This document shows positions 1 through 12,783 of a stretch of DNA of 64,000 bases, piece after piece. The position numbers and the translations under genes were made by a program. The stretch spans positions 25,001 to 89,000 of the forward strand of contig WEDG01009067.1 of the NCBI GenBank assembly GCA_017591395.1, read 5' to 3'. Numbering within the stretch: position 1 is the stretch's first letter; every line of letters starts with the position of its first letter. This DNA is from Schistocephalus solidus (Eukaryota; Platyhelminthes; Cestoda; Diphyllobothriidea; Diphyllobothriidae). The notes below the pieces were generated by a model. That model ran no database searches and had not been told where the DNA came from. It was given only the letters and a program-made list of their open reading frames with translations.

Positions 1-1519
1 ACGACAGGTGTTTCCGGTATTGCTGACGCCTCCAACCCCAATTGCGATGGAAAATGGATTTTAATGCGCATTACTTTTCGCCTGTGACACGCGCCCTCTA
101 TTTCCCACATAACTGCGCTACGGGACACGGGACTTCGGACATATACCGGCGCACGGTCACCCAAGGGGGTTGATTTGAAATAGTATAAAAACAGCAGGTG
201 AAGAGGAGAAACAGGAATCCTGCAGCATGGACACAGCAGTCCGTAGTTCAAAATTTCTCTACCTGTTTCTCCTTATTTCCCGCCCACGAATATTGCCACT
301 ATGTGCATTTAGGCTAATCGAAGACTAGGTGCAATAAGTTTCTGCCCGCTCTGCGCGCTCACGCGTCGACATGCTTCGTGCCTGCTTGCAGATGTGGCGT
401 AAGGGCGCAGAATAGGGCGCTGGTTGTGTCACCTGTGGCTGTAATACGCACGGGACGTACGTATACGCCTCCCTCCCGCCCCTCTACCGCTTGTATCCTT
501 CCTTTCTGCTTGTTTTCTGACTTCTTTCAATCCGTGCATTATTTCCTTGGCATGGCAAAAGAGCGAGATGTAAATAAAAGGTGCCTGCCAGTCCGCAGTT
601 TGTTATTGTTTTACCTTTGCAGTTTCCTGTCCTATACCCATGACCATCCTCCTCCCCCTCCTCCCCTTGTTCAACCACCTCGGTTTCCAGTGCCCCCCTC
701 GCAGCCTTACTGAATTAAAGTCTGTGCTGTGTTTCTCTCCCGGGCTTTCTCGTCCTGGTTTTTTTCGTCATGCGCGCCGCCTTTGCCTTTCTCGCTCTCG
801 CATTCATTATTCACGGCCTTTTCTTCACCATCCTCCTGGCTGCCATGGCAATCTTTCCTTCCCACGCAACCATCCCCCGGCACCCGCGGGCTTACAGCTG
901 ACGTCGTAAAGTCTCCGAATTCCAGAGAAACTGCAGCGGGGCTTACTGCAATCGCAACACGCACATGTACGCGCGCGTCGGCCAGGTGTGGTGCCGAGGT
1001 TGTCGGTTCCGAGGCAGAGGAGTTTTCTGCCTGATTGGTGGCAGGTGGGGGGCGGGGGTCGGGGAGGCAGGCGATATGGCGTTAATTTGGTACAGTCGCA
1101 GCAAAAAACCGCCAGAGTCCGTATTCTGGTTGGGGTACGGGGCTTAGCAGCAGCAGCAGCAGCTATAGGGGCAGCAGTTTCGGCGACAGTGCTGACTTAG
1201 GGCGGTGTAAAAGTGGTGTGTCCGCGCAGCGCGACACACACTCGCAAAAGCACATGTGTACACAGAGGTGCGATAGATCAGAAGCCGGTCCGCAAAACGT
1301 TAAGGGCGGGGGGGGGGAGGCGCGAATTTTCTTGCCTGTGCAATGTGCGTAGATCATCCGGGCAGCCAGTCCCCACGCCTGGTCCCCCGCCACGCAAGTG
1401 TGGTGGTAGGGTTTTCTAAAACCGACGTTTGAGCGTCAGACTCCAACGCGACTCTAAATCTATTACAGACCTGTTATGACTATTTATAAATTGGCAAAAC
1501 AGTGACTGCAAAACTGATT
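1..1519. other. GC/CpG-rich flank without recognised gene
   Basis: This stretch is rich in CpG and in pyrimidine tracts. It holds a short CAG run near 1147-1164 and a run of G residues near 1306-1317. Several overlapping open frames of 60-110 codons exist on both strands, but they are compositionally biased (proline/serine or histidine-rich) and none shows a domain I recognise. A promoter or first exon could be hidden here; nothing in the sequence decides it. Confidence 0.4.
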
Positions 1520-1649
1520 AAGACGATGACGATAATTATGATAAGGATGATGATGTTGGTGGTGGTGGTGGTGGTGAGTGGTGATGATGACGATGACGAC
1601 CATGACGATGAAGAAGATGATGATGAGGAAGTAGTAGAAGAAGAAGAAG

Positions 1650-1697
<48 letters not shown>
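1520..1697. repeat. Composite trinucleotide microsatellite (GAT/GGT/GAA/ATT)
   Basis: Successive blocks of GAT, GGT, GAT, GAA and finally an uninterrupted ATT run (about 1651-1697) follow each other. The block reads as poly-Asp/Glu/Tyr in one frame, which explains the spurious open frame over it. Confidence 0.9.
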
Positions 1698-1841
1698 TTA
1701 TGTGTGCAGGTTTCCCAGTATCCACATGGACTGTTCTTCTATACCCTCGCCACCAACCTGATTTGCAAGTCAGAAAAGGACTCAGGATACCTTATTTGTT
1801 GGCCAATTAGCGGTTGATGTGTGGCTGTCGTTGCCTACTTA

Positions 1842-1864
1842 TGCTGCTGCTGCTGCTGCTGCTA
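1842..1864 (+). repeat. (CTG)n microsatellite
   Basis: About seven CTG units lie in tandem. The poly-Cys or poly-Ala frames through them are artefacts of the repeat. Confidence 0.85.
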
Positions 1865-2024
1865 CTTATTCCTTTGCTCTGTGGCGCTGCCATCGTCAAT
1901 GTTCGTTAGGGAAAGCCACAAAGATGAGAAAGAGCCAGGGCAAACGATATCTTTTGTCACCCTGTCTTCAAACAAGCCTACTCCTCTTTCACCTCTTCAA
2001 CCAGCTTTCGGCAGTCCCGTTGCC

Positions 2025-2099
2025 ATGGCGCCAAGCGGTGCCGCATCGCCACCACCGCAGACGGGAGCCGAGGCAGCAGTAGGGACAACCGCTGTCAGG
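2025..2099 (+). CDS. Candidate short first exon (very uncertain)
   Basis: An ATG in a good initiation context (gccATGgcg) opens 25 codons rich in Ala, Pro and Ser (MAPSGAASPPPQTGAEAAVG and onward). They end directly before GTGCGT, a usable splice donor. Such Ala/Pro/Ser-rich starts are common in flatworm regulatory proteins, and the segment is CpG-rich. Against it, there is no recognised domain and no partner exon, and similar short frames arise easily in GC-rich DNA. It is recorded only because start context, frame and donor coincide. Confidence 0.12.
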
Positions 2100-2639
2100 G
2101 TGCGTGTGTGTGGCGGGCCGACGAACGGGGTATCGCAGTTTCATAACCGCCAATCGACTTGCCGCAGCAGCACTGGTGGTCGCAATCGAACCTAAATTTT
2201 GTCTGGTCCTGGCTGAAATTTGATAGCCCGCTTCCTACACCCCCGCCCAACCCGCGACTGCTAAACCCCCTTGACGGTGAATCGCTTGAGCTGCTGTCTC
2301 TCTCGGCCAGACCCCAACGAGCTCTGTCCCCTTGTTTACTTGTTGGCAGTAAAGTACGCGTTAAAACTCCGAACGACCACCCTGCTCGATGAGCGCTACT
2401 TTGATCACTCGGAGCGGTGATTGCGTAACTCGATTAGCCGGATGGTCGCGTTGAAATGTAACACATCCACAACCACGTACACACACGCACACAGACATGG
2501 CACTGGTCTGGAGAGGGGAACACTACGATGTGGTCCAGCATCACCTAGGCAACAATCCTCGCAGGGACCACGTGTGACCGGTGATACATTCGTTTGTTGG
2601 TTTTAGCCCCTCCCCCCTCCTCGTGGTAGACAAACCAGA

Positions 2640-5059
2640 CAGACCTCCTTCTGAATCGCGTTTGGCAACTTGACGTAGCAATCAACCCGTGCCGAAATTT
2701 TCCGGTTTTAGAACCCCGCTTCAGAGCAGGCGGCAGCCTGCCAGCTAGCTACCTGGAATCACATTCAACCCAAAGATACCAATTGTACCTCCAGTAAGTT
2801 TAGCATGCTTTCCTTGACGCAAGATCCTACCTAAAACCAATGTTCTATTTTTCGGGTCAAGGGTCTGAAGCATGAAGCCAAAGCTGTGCCATTCAGTGGG
2901 GTGGGAAATTCTTTATGCGGTGAAGGTGTCGATGTAGTAGACGGAAATTCAGTTAATTATCTGGAATCCACATTTCAGTAGCTGTATTGTGCGAGGATTT
3001 CGGTTTGGTGGGTGCGGAATTTCATACAGACGGTTGCCTAGGAATTAGCAGTTGACGAGCGAAAATCGTTGCCAGAATTTCCGGCCTGTTTGTCATCATC
3101 ATCATCATCATCATCAGTCAGACCTACCCAACCTCTGGCCGGTCACCTGACACTGAATGTTCCTCACTTGGTCTTCGAGCTATACTGCTCTCGCAAAGGG
3201 GGCGCATCACTTTGGTTGTGAGCAGGAATATTCAAAGCCACTTGGCACGTGGCGCTCCCTGATTTACCCGGATAATGGCAAATAGCCAGAAACGGGTGTT
3301 TCAGTCTTCTGCGGTCACAAATTGATTCACCCGCTATGCAACGCAGGCATCAACCCAAACCAAACATGCTTGGGTGACTGCAGAAAGCGAATAAAATCGT
3401 TTCGGATCGCCGTTTCGCTTCCACTCTTCCTTAATGGTTTCTCCTCACAGTATCCGTAGTCCCGAGGGTAGAGCGTTTAACCTCACTGATCCACTGTCCA
3501 AAACTTGGATCTAGTCTGTCTGAGGGGAAATTTGGATGAGTAAGGCCAAGTTAACCTAAATTATAAGTACTACTTCTCCAATCGCACTCAGAGGAAAGGT
3601 TGGTTGATGCAGCGCTACTGGCTAAACGGCACAACGTAGACCCCAGATTTAAATGGTGAGAATCATCTTCATAAATTCAGCTACCCTTCCTGATGCCAAC
3701 TAGCACTGCAATTTGAACAAACTTCTTCACCTCACTTCTATCTCGGGTTCGAATCCCACGGATAAGAACGGGCTTTTCGCAACTGAGAAGTCAGTTAAAA
3801 CAAGAAAAAACTCACTTAAGCCAAGTGGTCGTTTGTGCACCAAAAGTTCCATATTTATGATTGCACATCTTTCGGCCAGTAGCAGTTCAAAGGCTGCTTC
3901 CAAACTTGGTTCATTCTTTTGAGCTGTCCGAGTAACGCGAAAGTTCAGCAACAACAGCTGAGAAAAAGACGAAAGCGACAATAATTTTGCGGTTTTTCTA
4001 GTTTGCCTGACCGCGCGCGTGTGCCTGCGTCCTTGACCAGAAACCGGTTCGCAACATTTGGCAACCAGAGCGCAAACCCTCAGTAGGTTAGGTGGCATAC
4101 TGAACACCAAATGGCAGCCTTCACAGTAAAGCCTACAAGCGTTTAACTAATGCAGCACATCTGATCAACCATAAATATTCACCCGATAGCAGCAAAGGAC
4201 GGTGTGTGTTAGAACACTCTTCTGCAGAAGTAAACTCTAATGCCTTCTCTGCTCCATAAAAAAGGCTGGAAGCGGGCACCCGAAGAACACCCACCAAGAC
4301 AACGATGCTCTCTGTCATAAAAGTTTTGAGGTAGCAAACATGTCAGAGTCTGAAGTCCGTATCTTCAAACGCCCAGAAGCCAGTCAAGCGCAGGGGAGAG
4401 GGAATTAACTGTGGTTCAAATGCCAATTAAACGCGACGTGAGCAATTTGATATTATTTACCTGATTCCGTTCGGCCAAAACCTCTGCTATTACGCCGGCC
4501 AGGCGACAAAAAGTCTTGAGTTCAGAACACGGGTAAATAGCTGGCCACTTAATTCCCTGTTCACACCCTAGTGATAAGCCATGCGGCTACTTAAGTGGAC
4601 ATTGAAAAAAATGTTTGGACCGGTAACTTAACATGCCATAGCCGCCTGAGCTTGAACCAAAGTGTGACAAAGTGCACCTCTATTAAGCTGCGGCAATCTC
4701 ACTGTAGGATTTTATGGCTTCTTTTTCGGCCAAGGGTACACTCAGCTGAAAATGCGGTGATGCAACGTCACCTTGCCACTCTTCTGTCCTGTGCATTAAA
4801 ATTAAACTCCGCGGCAGTTCGAAAGAAGTCAGATAAGTAAAACGGTGGCTCTGGCGTTTGACCTCTCGTCAGCTTCGTCCTTCTCTAAGTCTTTCTGATC
4901 ACTGTAAAAGCCTGTTACTATGGCAGCGCACTGCATTCAATGAAAAATCAGCGTCCGTCTGGAATAGAATTTTTCTGGCAGGCCGAAAAGTCTCATCTTA
5001 TTGGTTCATTCACAACTGAACGTGCTCTTACTGGGCATGACAGTGAATCCCCAGGAATA
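2640..5059. other. No recognised gene; one unassigned open frame
   Basis: I see no recognisable domain here. A CAT microsatellite lies at 3093-3116. The longest open frame is on the minus strand at 3727-4110 (127 codons), with a Leu/Ser-rich product I cannot assign. A B-box-like string (gggttcgaatccc) near 3746 lacks a convincing tRNA arm around it and may be a worn SINE head. Confidence 0.4.
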
Positions 5060-5074
5060 GGGGGGGGGGGGGGG
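5060..5074 (+). repeat. G15 homopolymer
   Basis: Fifteen consecutive G residues. This is a likely length-variable or assembly-sensitive site. Confidence 0.9.
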
Positions 5075-6059
5075 ATGTCGCCGTTACGATCAGGTTATAT
5101 CGATGTACCCCTAATAAGTATCAATGTATCGATTTGACCCCCGGCGTACAGAGCCCTACGCAGTCATCTCCAGACTTGCGTCAGTGATCATTGATTGCTT
5201 TGTACCCCCTATAAGTGTTGCCTTCTTCGTTGTTTGCTGCTATCGCTGACTCCTGCAGGAGTCTGAAAGCTCAGAATAATAAACAAATCGTTCCGGTGCT
5301 TGAGTAGACTTCACCTTTGCTCGTGCAATCTGCTGGGACTCACACCTTCGCAATCATTCGTAAAGAGCTTACAATTTAGGCATATTTATGGTTTAAGTGA
5401 TTGCGAGTCTTGGCCGAATCTTGGCAGTTGTGTCCGCGTTCATGCACCAAACTATACTGACTTGAGATTGTACACGACAGACTGATAGCGACCAATAAGT
5501 CTTGTAGGCGCGCATAATACTTCTTGGACTCTCATTTTTTATTTAATCCGACGCGCAACATAACGGGGCTGTCCTGAGTGCGCTTTTGCAAAAACAAGCA
5601 GCCTTTGCTGGCGTATGCTTTTGGGTTGCCTCGATTTCGATCAAACGAGATGTTACAGGGTGTGCCTGAGAAGGCCGTCCATTCGTGACCGCCGCCTCCC
5701 TTCAATCTCGAGTTCACCTGATGCAAAGGTGAGCATGTCTTTAAAAGAGCCTCCTATGCTTCCGGGACTGGTATCTTCCGAGTTAACTTGGTCTTCCGGA
5801 CACGAAATTGGACTTCGGCCATTTCATCCACCAGTTGCACCTCACCAGCTGCTTGACAACTCTAGCAGGTGAGAAAGTGGTGTGGATGACACCGAATGAG
5901 TCCATCCTAACAGCACAGCAGAGCATTCCTCACTATCATTAATTTGGCACGATTGACTGTCTCACAGCACGTTATCCGTCAAGGCTTGACGCAATTAATC
6001 GGTTTTTTCAGAACTGGGAGTCATGTGGCAATTACTCCTTCCTAATATGTTCTTTGTGA

Positions 6060-6320
6060 AACTCTTGCTCATGTGGGATCCAAGTCGCCTTTACAGTAGC
6101 CATTTACATGTGGTGCGGACCGGGTATTGTGAACGAGCTGTTCAACGTTGACAGCCACTATAGCCGAACCCACACCCGATCGTTTTGACCCCTTGTCTTT
6201 CAACTGAAACCAGGTTGATGAGGGAAGGGCGAGTGCGATAGGTTCTTTGAAAGGCTGTCCTACTGTAAATTGTCTCACTCACAAGGCGCCCACTCCGTGT
6301 TTAGACGTCGTTGATTGCAA
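6060..6320 (-). repeat. Degenerate S-family dispersed repeat fragment
   Basis: The order of landmarks matches the better S copies at 48.8-49.2 and 15.99-16.28 kb. These are a TTTACAGTAGCC-type start, a block like 'cagccact..agcc', a pyrimidine-rich middle, 'gagtgcgatagg' (like gagtgcggtag), and finally a worn version of the segment before the SINE head. Divergence is high, so only family membership is claimed. Confidence 0.5.
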
Positions 6321-7164
6321 CGGGGCAACCGGCACACAAGTTCTGTTTCAGATCTCAAAGAGGTGGTTTTAGGACTACGCGAAGTCCACTTTAGTCGAGT
6401 TCCTGGCATGGACTATAGTTAGGAGGACTGGTACCTCCGCAAATTCATGGCTTTTGCAGGACAAAAACAGTTCAGTATGATTGAAGGTGGGTGAGCGCTC
6501 CGAAGATGGCCGGAAATGGTCTTCTGATAGTTTGACCGTCTCTAGCGACGACTTCAATTTCCCGCTCCATGGAGTGAGTGCAGCTTCGGTGAATTGCGCG
6601 GCAGACTTACAAAGCATCTATAGCACTCGCTCTCCTTGATCCTTCACAGGGCTCAGATAGCAAGACAGGGTTATAACGACCGGAGGCCTATGCAATGCCT
6701 GCTTCGGTCCAGTGTTCCATTTTAGCCAGGCCTGAGTAACTTGGATATAGTTCGATGTTAATAAGAAGCCACTGCAGACGGATTGCAGTGGGTCGAGTAA
6801 TCCTGTCCGTCAAAAAGGCTCACGAAATTTACCAGGTGTCTCTTTTATGAAGGGCGGTTGCGCACAAATACTGGCAGTGGTGTGTGCGAGTCGGGCAGAC
6901 TGGTTGACATGACTTGAGGCTCAGACCCCACCTACACCAGAAGCAACAATTTAGCCATTTTGGAGACTAAAGGGGAGAGGAACGAGCATCTACGTGGCCC
7001 GCGTATACGGCCAGCCCCGGTGGTCACGCTCAGCTCTAATTTTTTGGACTCTGTCTCACCAAGGGAGCATGCTGATAGTTGTTGCTGACAGTGGTAGAGA
7101 CGCGGCGCAAGCCTGCCTCCGTACACTTTATGAAACGTTAACCAACTTTGTGGAATCTATTTTT

Positions 7165-8135
7165 GAATTATCGTGCAGCCTAATCCCAATATATTTAAGT
7201 TTACGCAGGGTACCGGCTGTTGAACGGGTTTCTTCCCGTCGTCCTTCAAAACTACCCTGTAAGAATGACAACTTAAACACTATGAATTTTTCTCATTGAT
7301 TTTTTATACTCTTGTAATTTGAAATATATTTTACAGAAAACGTGCATAAGGATCGTCTATCTTGTGCTCATTTGGAAGCTACTTGCGTCTTCTCCTAATT
7401 TTATACTTTAAGAAAGTGTATCTCTCGGCTTTATAAAAGTTTCTAACTATGAGATTATTTGAAACCGCTAAATATCTACTCAAATCTCATTGAATTTTTA
7501 TACCCCTGCAAATTCATATTTATTTTGCCAGAAACGGGGAAAATTATTCTTCAGTGTACTCTTTTAGTGCAGAATTACGTCTTCTTCAGATTTTACACTT
7601 TTATAGAGGGTAGTTTTCGGTTAAATAAAAAGCTCTAACTATAGGGTTTTTAAGGCTATTAAATAGCTGTTCATAAAGAATCGTAGTTGTCTGTCTATTA
7701 ATTCTGCTTGTAAACTATACAACATGGTCTGTATGCACCACATATAAATTTGAGGCTTTCCTTCCATGTAGAATATCCAGCTTGTAGTTGTGAAACCCTG
7801 ATTTCAAATTAATCGGGAATTTAAAAGTTGTTTTTAATCGAAAAATGCATAGTCTTCAAATGTAAAATTGAATGAAGACGCAAGTTGCAACCAAAGGAGT
7901 ACATGAAGGAAGATTTTTATGTACCTTGCCTGTAAAATGCATCTGAAGTTACAAGGGTCACAAAAATAAATAGCGAAACTTCATATTACTTAAGGAGTAA
8001 TGTTTTACCGAATGCGGATTTTGCAGGTGGTCGGGAAAGGAGCCCGTTCTAAAGCAGGCATCTTGACTTGACTGGGTTGTAGGCTGTCTGATATTACAAC
8101 CCTGCTCAAGTAGCTTTTTCTAAACGAAAACTAAT
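7165..8135. mobile_element. FB-family inverted-repeat element, copy a
   Basis: The left end (cagcctaatcccaatatatt...) pairs with the reverse complement of the right end near 8040-8100 (cagcctacaacccagtcaag...). The AT-rich interior has the family landmarks: a tataaattc..atatattttaca block, 'gtactcatttgg', 'acgtcttcttcaaattttata', and a 'ctttcggttttataaaaag' block. In this copy the interior unit occurs twice in tandem (about 7280-7480 and 7480-7680). No coding capacity is recognised. It is non-autonomous, and the mobilising enzyme is unknown. Confidence 0.7.
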
Positions 8136-8320
8136 TTTGCCAGTTCGGCTAACGTTTCAGCACTGCTTCCTCTCTGTCATTGTAAAGCACGACGGATGAT
8201 AGGTAGCCTGTTTGGTTGCCCACAGTTACCAAGATCATCCAGTTGCTGTAGACACACCTAGCGGTCTCGTCAGCTCCCGGACTCTCAGCTAGCGTCAACT
8301 CGTGTTTCTTTTCCTTCCAG

Positions 8321-8601
8321 CCGGCAGCGTTGAAATAATTAGCAATCCTGGACTATCAGACTACGTTCGGGCAAAAGTTGACCTTGAAACGATAGCCAAT
8401 TGGAAGGGAGAAGATGGGGCCTTTCGGAGACGACTGAGAAAACTGTCGCGGCTGAAATCGCCTACCCCAGCAATGTGGGCATATTCTGAAACCCAATCAA
8501 TATTCACAGCACTTCTTAGGGTAGTTTCCCTAGCGTCATGGTACGGATTTCTCCCAGTTGTAATCCTATTCTTCAGGGTGGGGCTTCCTGGACATCCATG
8601 A
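8321..8601 (+). CDS. Candidate internal or terminal exon (weak)
   Basis: A strong acceptor-like signal, a 15-base pyrimidine-rich tract ending in CAG at 8320, precedes an open frame of about 93 codons that runs to TGA at 8599-8601. The product starts PAGSVEIISNPGLSDYV, has a basic stretch (FRRRLRKLSRLK) near residues 40-51, and ends in a hydrophobic segment. I recognise no domain. It lies between an FB element and an MITE and could be chance; conservation in related tapeworms would be needed to accept it. Confidence 0.15.
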
Positions 8602-8734
8602 AATACGCAATTACCTTTAAAGTACAGTAGGAAGTTGGAAGGAACTTTACTAAAACTCCAGCTTAGGCTTTTTGCCATCCAAAAAAACTGTTCTCATTGG
8701 AAAGCGGTCCTCCTTAAAGTGATTAATTTCGATC

Positions 8735-8920
8735 GGAATCGCTTATATTCCCTTCCCCCTGCCCGCGTAATGCAGGTGACCTTAGGAAGGGTAAATATTC
8801 CTGTGTCCTAACTCTAACGCTAATTTCCCTGGAAGTTAGTGCAAAGCCATTTTTATTCAAGGCGGTTCCTGGTCCTGTGATCTGTCGAGGAGCGAAGTAG
8901 GTGGCTTATAAGCGATCTCT
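8735..8920. mobile_element. M-family MITE, copy 4 (degenerate)
   Basis: The ends ggaatcgcttatattccc and ggtggcttataagcgatctc are inverted relative to each other (shared core ATCGCTTATA). The interior 'taatttccctggaagttagtgcaa' matches the one at 38.99-39.03 kb. The short length and lack of coding sequence fit a MITE. Confidence 0.55.
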
Positions 8921-8929
8921 GTCTTAATT

Positions 8930-10340
8930 TAAATGGGATACATTTCCCCGGAAGGTTGCGCAGTAAATCGGTTTCATACATCCTGTTGGGGCAATGCAAT
9001 CTAGCATTGGTAATCCAAGAAGAAGTTTTTTGGCCTGAAGTTTCGGATTTTCACTTGAACCTATCATCAGCGGCAGCCAAGAAACTACTTGTTCTAACAA
9101 CCTTATCTTCTTATTCGCCTGCTTTTTCTGCATGGCTTCCTTAAAGTTGTCTTTTCGTGTCTACCAGCATTCAAAGCGAGGTTGTGTATGAAACTTTTTT
9201 TTATTTGAGGTTGACGCAAGCAGCTTTCGGAATTAGTGTTGTAGAGGAGTGTTCGAGCAACATTTCCGCAGATTTCTTGCATTTTACAAACATCGACAAT
9301 CCATCGAAATGCAGACTAGTCAAGTAATTATTTTTCCGTCAGATTTATTATTGCAATTCGTTAAAAATATTGTCAACTACGACCATCATCCTACCTTGTG
9401 TTAATTAGATTTGGAATGTGTTCCGTTATAAGTAGTAATGCAGATCACTTAAGTTGACCCCTTTGTTTGGAGTCATAGAGGATTTCTGGAGAAGTTTTTT
9501 ACCCGAGGAAGATCTCATCCTCAACCAGCCATGCCCAAGCCTATGTCAGAAAGATGCGGACTGCGCAGCTGCCCAGTGGAGCCTAAACCTAAATTTCAAA
9601 TAAATCGCCGTATTTCGTAGTGCAGACAGAGCACGTCAGTGGAATCTACCCGACAGCAATTAAGTAGTATACATCTTTCAACTTTCTTTCCAATGTTCTA
9701 TTTCAGACAAAACTGAAAAAATCATGACGTCAGTTGGTTTAAAAGCGCGCCTGACAGGCCCCTAACCCCAGAGAACAAGTCAAAATTAAACCGACTGGAT
9801 TCTTTGGTTCAATAATGGCACGTAGACAGAACCCACTCAGTTGAAACTTAGGTAGTATAAGTTTGCGTCCATTTCTTCAAACTTCGCATAACAGTCATGA
9901 TAGTTCCCAAAAAAGAGTCCTTTTAAAGGCATTCCTATTAATCGTATTTTTCCCAACGCTGCCTGCATTCTGCACATGTACATAGGCACTTCAAAGTCCC
10001 TTGGCATGCTATTTGTTTGACAGAAGCCAATAGGATGCTAAACGCTGGTCATTTTCAAATGAGATGGCATGGCTACATGACTCCTCGGTGGAAAGTCAAT
10101 TACCCTAGTATGTTAATCTGTCTGAGCTGATGCAGGTTTGGGGGAACCCGGGGATTTTTTACCACCCAAATATTGTGACGATTCAGTTTGGACAGGGCAT
10201 ACAGCAAAGTTTGATAGCTGGAGCCGTAATTCGGACGTTCAAGAAGCTTCCATAATGTGCTCCGCATGGAAGGCCGAATCGCCTTTGAAAGGCCTTTGAA
10301 TATGCTCTCAGCCAATGTCCCTCAGTAGCTCAGTTCCGCT
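8930..10340. other. No recognised feature
   Basis: Average-composition DNA with only short open frames (up to 71 codons) on either strand. I see no domain, repeat family or RNA gene in it. Confidence 0.4.
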
Positions 10341-10349
10341 ACCGTTGTG

Positions 10350-10560
10350 CATTGTAGAGGCACTGCGACAGTTCGGCTGTCGTAGTTTCGACTACTTCCA
10401 CCGTGTGCTCCATAGCATGGCTCTGCAGGGATGGTAACTTGCGACGCATCTACCTCACTCTCTGTTTCACTCACCCATCTGGGTTCGGTGTCAAGACAGA
10501 GTCAAGAAAACCGGATATGGGAGAGGGCAAGGCATTACACATAACCACAAATTCACTGGC
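10350..10560 (+). repeat. S-family repeat fragment
   Basis: It contains the S landmarks in forward order: 'ccaccgtgtgctccatagcatgg', 'gcagggatggtaacttgcg', 'ctcactctctg...cacccatctgg' and 'gacagagtcaagaaaaccgga'. These are the same blocks, in the same order, as at 27.6-27.8 kb. Confidence 0.7.
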
Positions 10561-10569
10561 CACCAAGCT

Positions 10570-11325
10570 GAGTGCTATACTGCTCATTTCTTAGTCCACT
10601 GGTCAAGAAAATGTTCCTGTTTGAGATGAGAACATCGAATGTCGAACAGAAAATATGACCATCTTGATGCTTAGCCAAATGCGCAAATTGTCAGTCATAA
10701 GGACGTAGGACCATTGATGGATAAATTGCATGCCATACCGCGGATAGGACTTTGTGTAATGCACCTAAGGCGTAAATAACTTGTCCAACTGCATAAAACT
10801 GCATTCGCCTATTATATGTCGCTCAGTGGACATTACAATTACGACATACATGCTGCGTGTTATCTGAATGTTTAACCCATCTGCTGTCAGGCCATAAATT
10901 GTGGATGCTTTATACCGTAATAACTGAATGAACAAAAAAGTGGTCTCATTAACAATTAAGTGACTTTGTAGTACTCAATTGGTATACTGGCGACTTTTCA
11001 TTTCGGGTAGATATAGAGAGCAGGCACAAAACAGATAATTTTAAACACCTTATCTTTCGGATTCACACTTCAACGCATCATCTGAGCAGAGAGTATGAAT
11101 ATGAGTGCAGTAGCTTTAGAGTGTATTTTATACGCAGTCATGTCAGTCACCCTTGGTTGCCCGCATCCGGGTGATGCTTCGTCACAATGTAATCACCGGT
11201 GTTAGTGAGATTTATTCGACCAATGCTGGTAAAAACTGGAAGCAATCTTAATCCACTCGCCCCTCGCTTAACTCTAACAAAGGCTGACAACTAACGGGGT
11301 AGTTCAGTCCTCTTCTCAGGATAAA
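10570..11325. other. No recognised feature
   Basis: Unassigned sequence with no open frame of note and no similarity I can see to the other repeats in this window. Confidence 0.35.
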
Positions 11326-11329
11326 AAGT

Positions 11330-11680
11330 CAGGTTGTAACAGTGCTTTCTTTATGTGGCCTCTATGGGACTCCCATGCAGTAAGGTCTCGAATCGTCGCC
11401 TTTCTTGTTGTATGAATACATGGTCTATTGTGCGCGGACCAAGCGAGTGTCTAGCACACGTAAACGACCTGTCAGCCACTGCACCCGATCCCGCCTTCGG
11501 TCTTCTTGACTCTGTCTTCATGCCGAGCCCATGTGAATGGTGGAGGGAAGGGGGTTGGGGGAGGAGGAGGGGGAGGTAGGTACCACGCAAGTCCACTAAT
11601 ACTAGAAAATAATTCACGCGCAAGCCACTGTGCACACCCTGCTGTGGGTCGTCTCGACGGTCGAAATGCAATCACCCTGC
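11330..11680 (-). repeat. S-family repeat fragment
   Basis: Read on the minus strand it carries the S blocks. On plus these are 'tttatgtggcctctatggga', 'cagccactgcacccgatccc', 'ggtcttcttgactctgtctt', a G-rich tract at 11541-11577, and 'cacgcgcaagccactgtgca'. The short proline- or glycine-rich open frames here come from the G-rich tract. Confidence 0.7.
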
Positions 11681-11689
11681 CCATGCAAA

Positions 11690-12700
11690 GTCATACTACG
11701 GATCAGGAAGATCACTATGTTGGCTGGTGGCTGGAGAAAATCTATCCTCACGTGACTGACAACCCTCATGAGGAGTTGTGCCCCGTCCATTACCCTGATC
11801 TATCGCTGACTCTGTTCAGCAATCCAGTTTTCTTTCTCGTAGTATTTTAAAAAGCCAGGAATGATCCATAAACTGTGCTAGAGGCAGTATTTCGATATAA
11901 CATCGGACAACTTGTTTAAATGTGCTAAAGGAGCGGCCGCGGGTCATTTCCTGCAGTGTACTCTGTAGGATCTCAAAACTGGGCACTATTTTCAAACTGT
12001 AACGATAAAAGGCTTATTTCATTGGTTTTAGACGGTTAAAAAATCTACTAGTTATAATGTAAAGCGTTGAAACATTTGAGCCTCAGGTGGTGCACCACGG
12101 CCAATAAGCCATATGTTCAATAAGCTATGTTAAATATTCCCCTCTATTGTGGGTGCTTTAGCTGAATGCCAAATGCTGCGCCAGAAAAAAAAAACTAAGC
12201 GGACTGTTTCTAAGACTGACGCAAATCGTGTGAAGTCTGTTTGAACGGGCGCATAATCGAATATTCACTGTTTTTTATTTAATCCCGATGTATGAAATAC
12301 ATTTATAGGGTTTGCAATTTTTAGCGAAAAAATAAACCCACAAAAACCTTAAAAAGTGGTCACCTTTCAAGAAATCTATAGCGTTTTAAAGCCGAAATAG
12401 TCTATGCTTTGAGACACTTCTTTTAATGAAGACATTCCATCCTAGAAGGTTAATTTTTGTTAATTATTGTCTTTAAGGTAACTAAGCCTTTCTATAAAAG
12501 TTTAAAATGTTTAAAAATGACAAAACAACGACAGTCGTGTTACTTCTGGCGAAAGACTGACAGGTGATGAGGACCAACATGCTCCCGTCGTCTGAATTGA
12601 CTTAAAATTAAGTTCCACGATCGTGAACCCACCGGCGATTTCATTCGGCAAATAAGCCCGAAACAGATTTGTATCAATCTATCCCCAATTTTTTCCTATT
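11690..12700. other. AT-rich unassigned sequence
   Basis: AT-rich DNA without recognisable coding sequence or repeat family. Confidence 0.35.
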
Positions 12701-12704
12701 CTGT

Positions 12705-12707
<3 letters not shown>

Positions 12708-12782
<75 letters not shown>
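12708..12782. repeat. (AT)n microsatellite
   Basis: About 75 bp of uninterrupted AT dinucleotides. It can extrude a cruciform and explains the Ile/Tyr-repeat frame over it. Confidence 0.95.

Positions 12783-12783
<1 letters not shown>

Noticed and set aside
1502..1810. Open frame with Asp/Glu and Tyr homopolymers
   Set aside because: It is a translation of the GAT/GAA/ATT microsatellite; the other microsatellite-borne frames (42.4, 43.3, 52.3, 34.0 and 62.7-63.0 kb) are rejected for the same reason.
3727..4110. 127-codon minus-strand open frame
   Set aside because: No domain, no splice context and no supporting neighbour; length is within chance for this composition.
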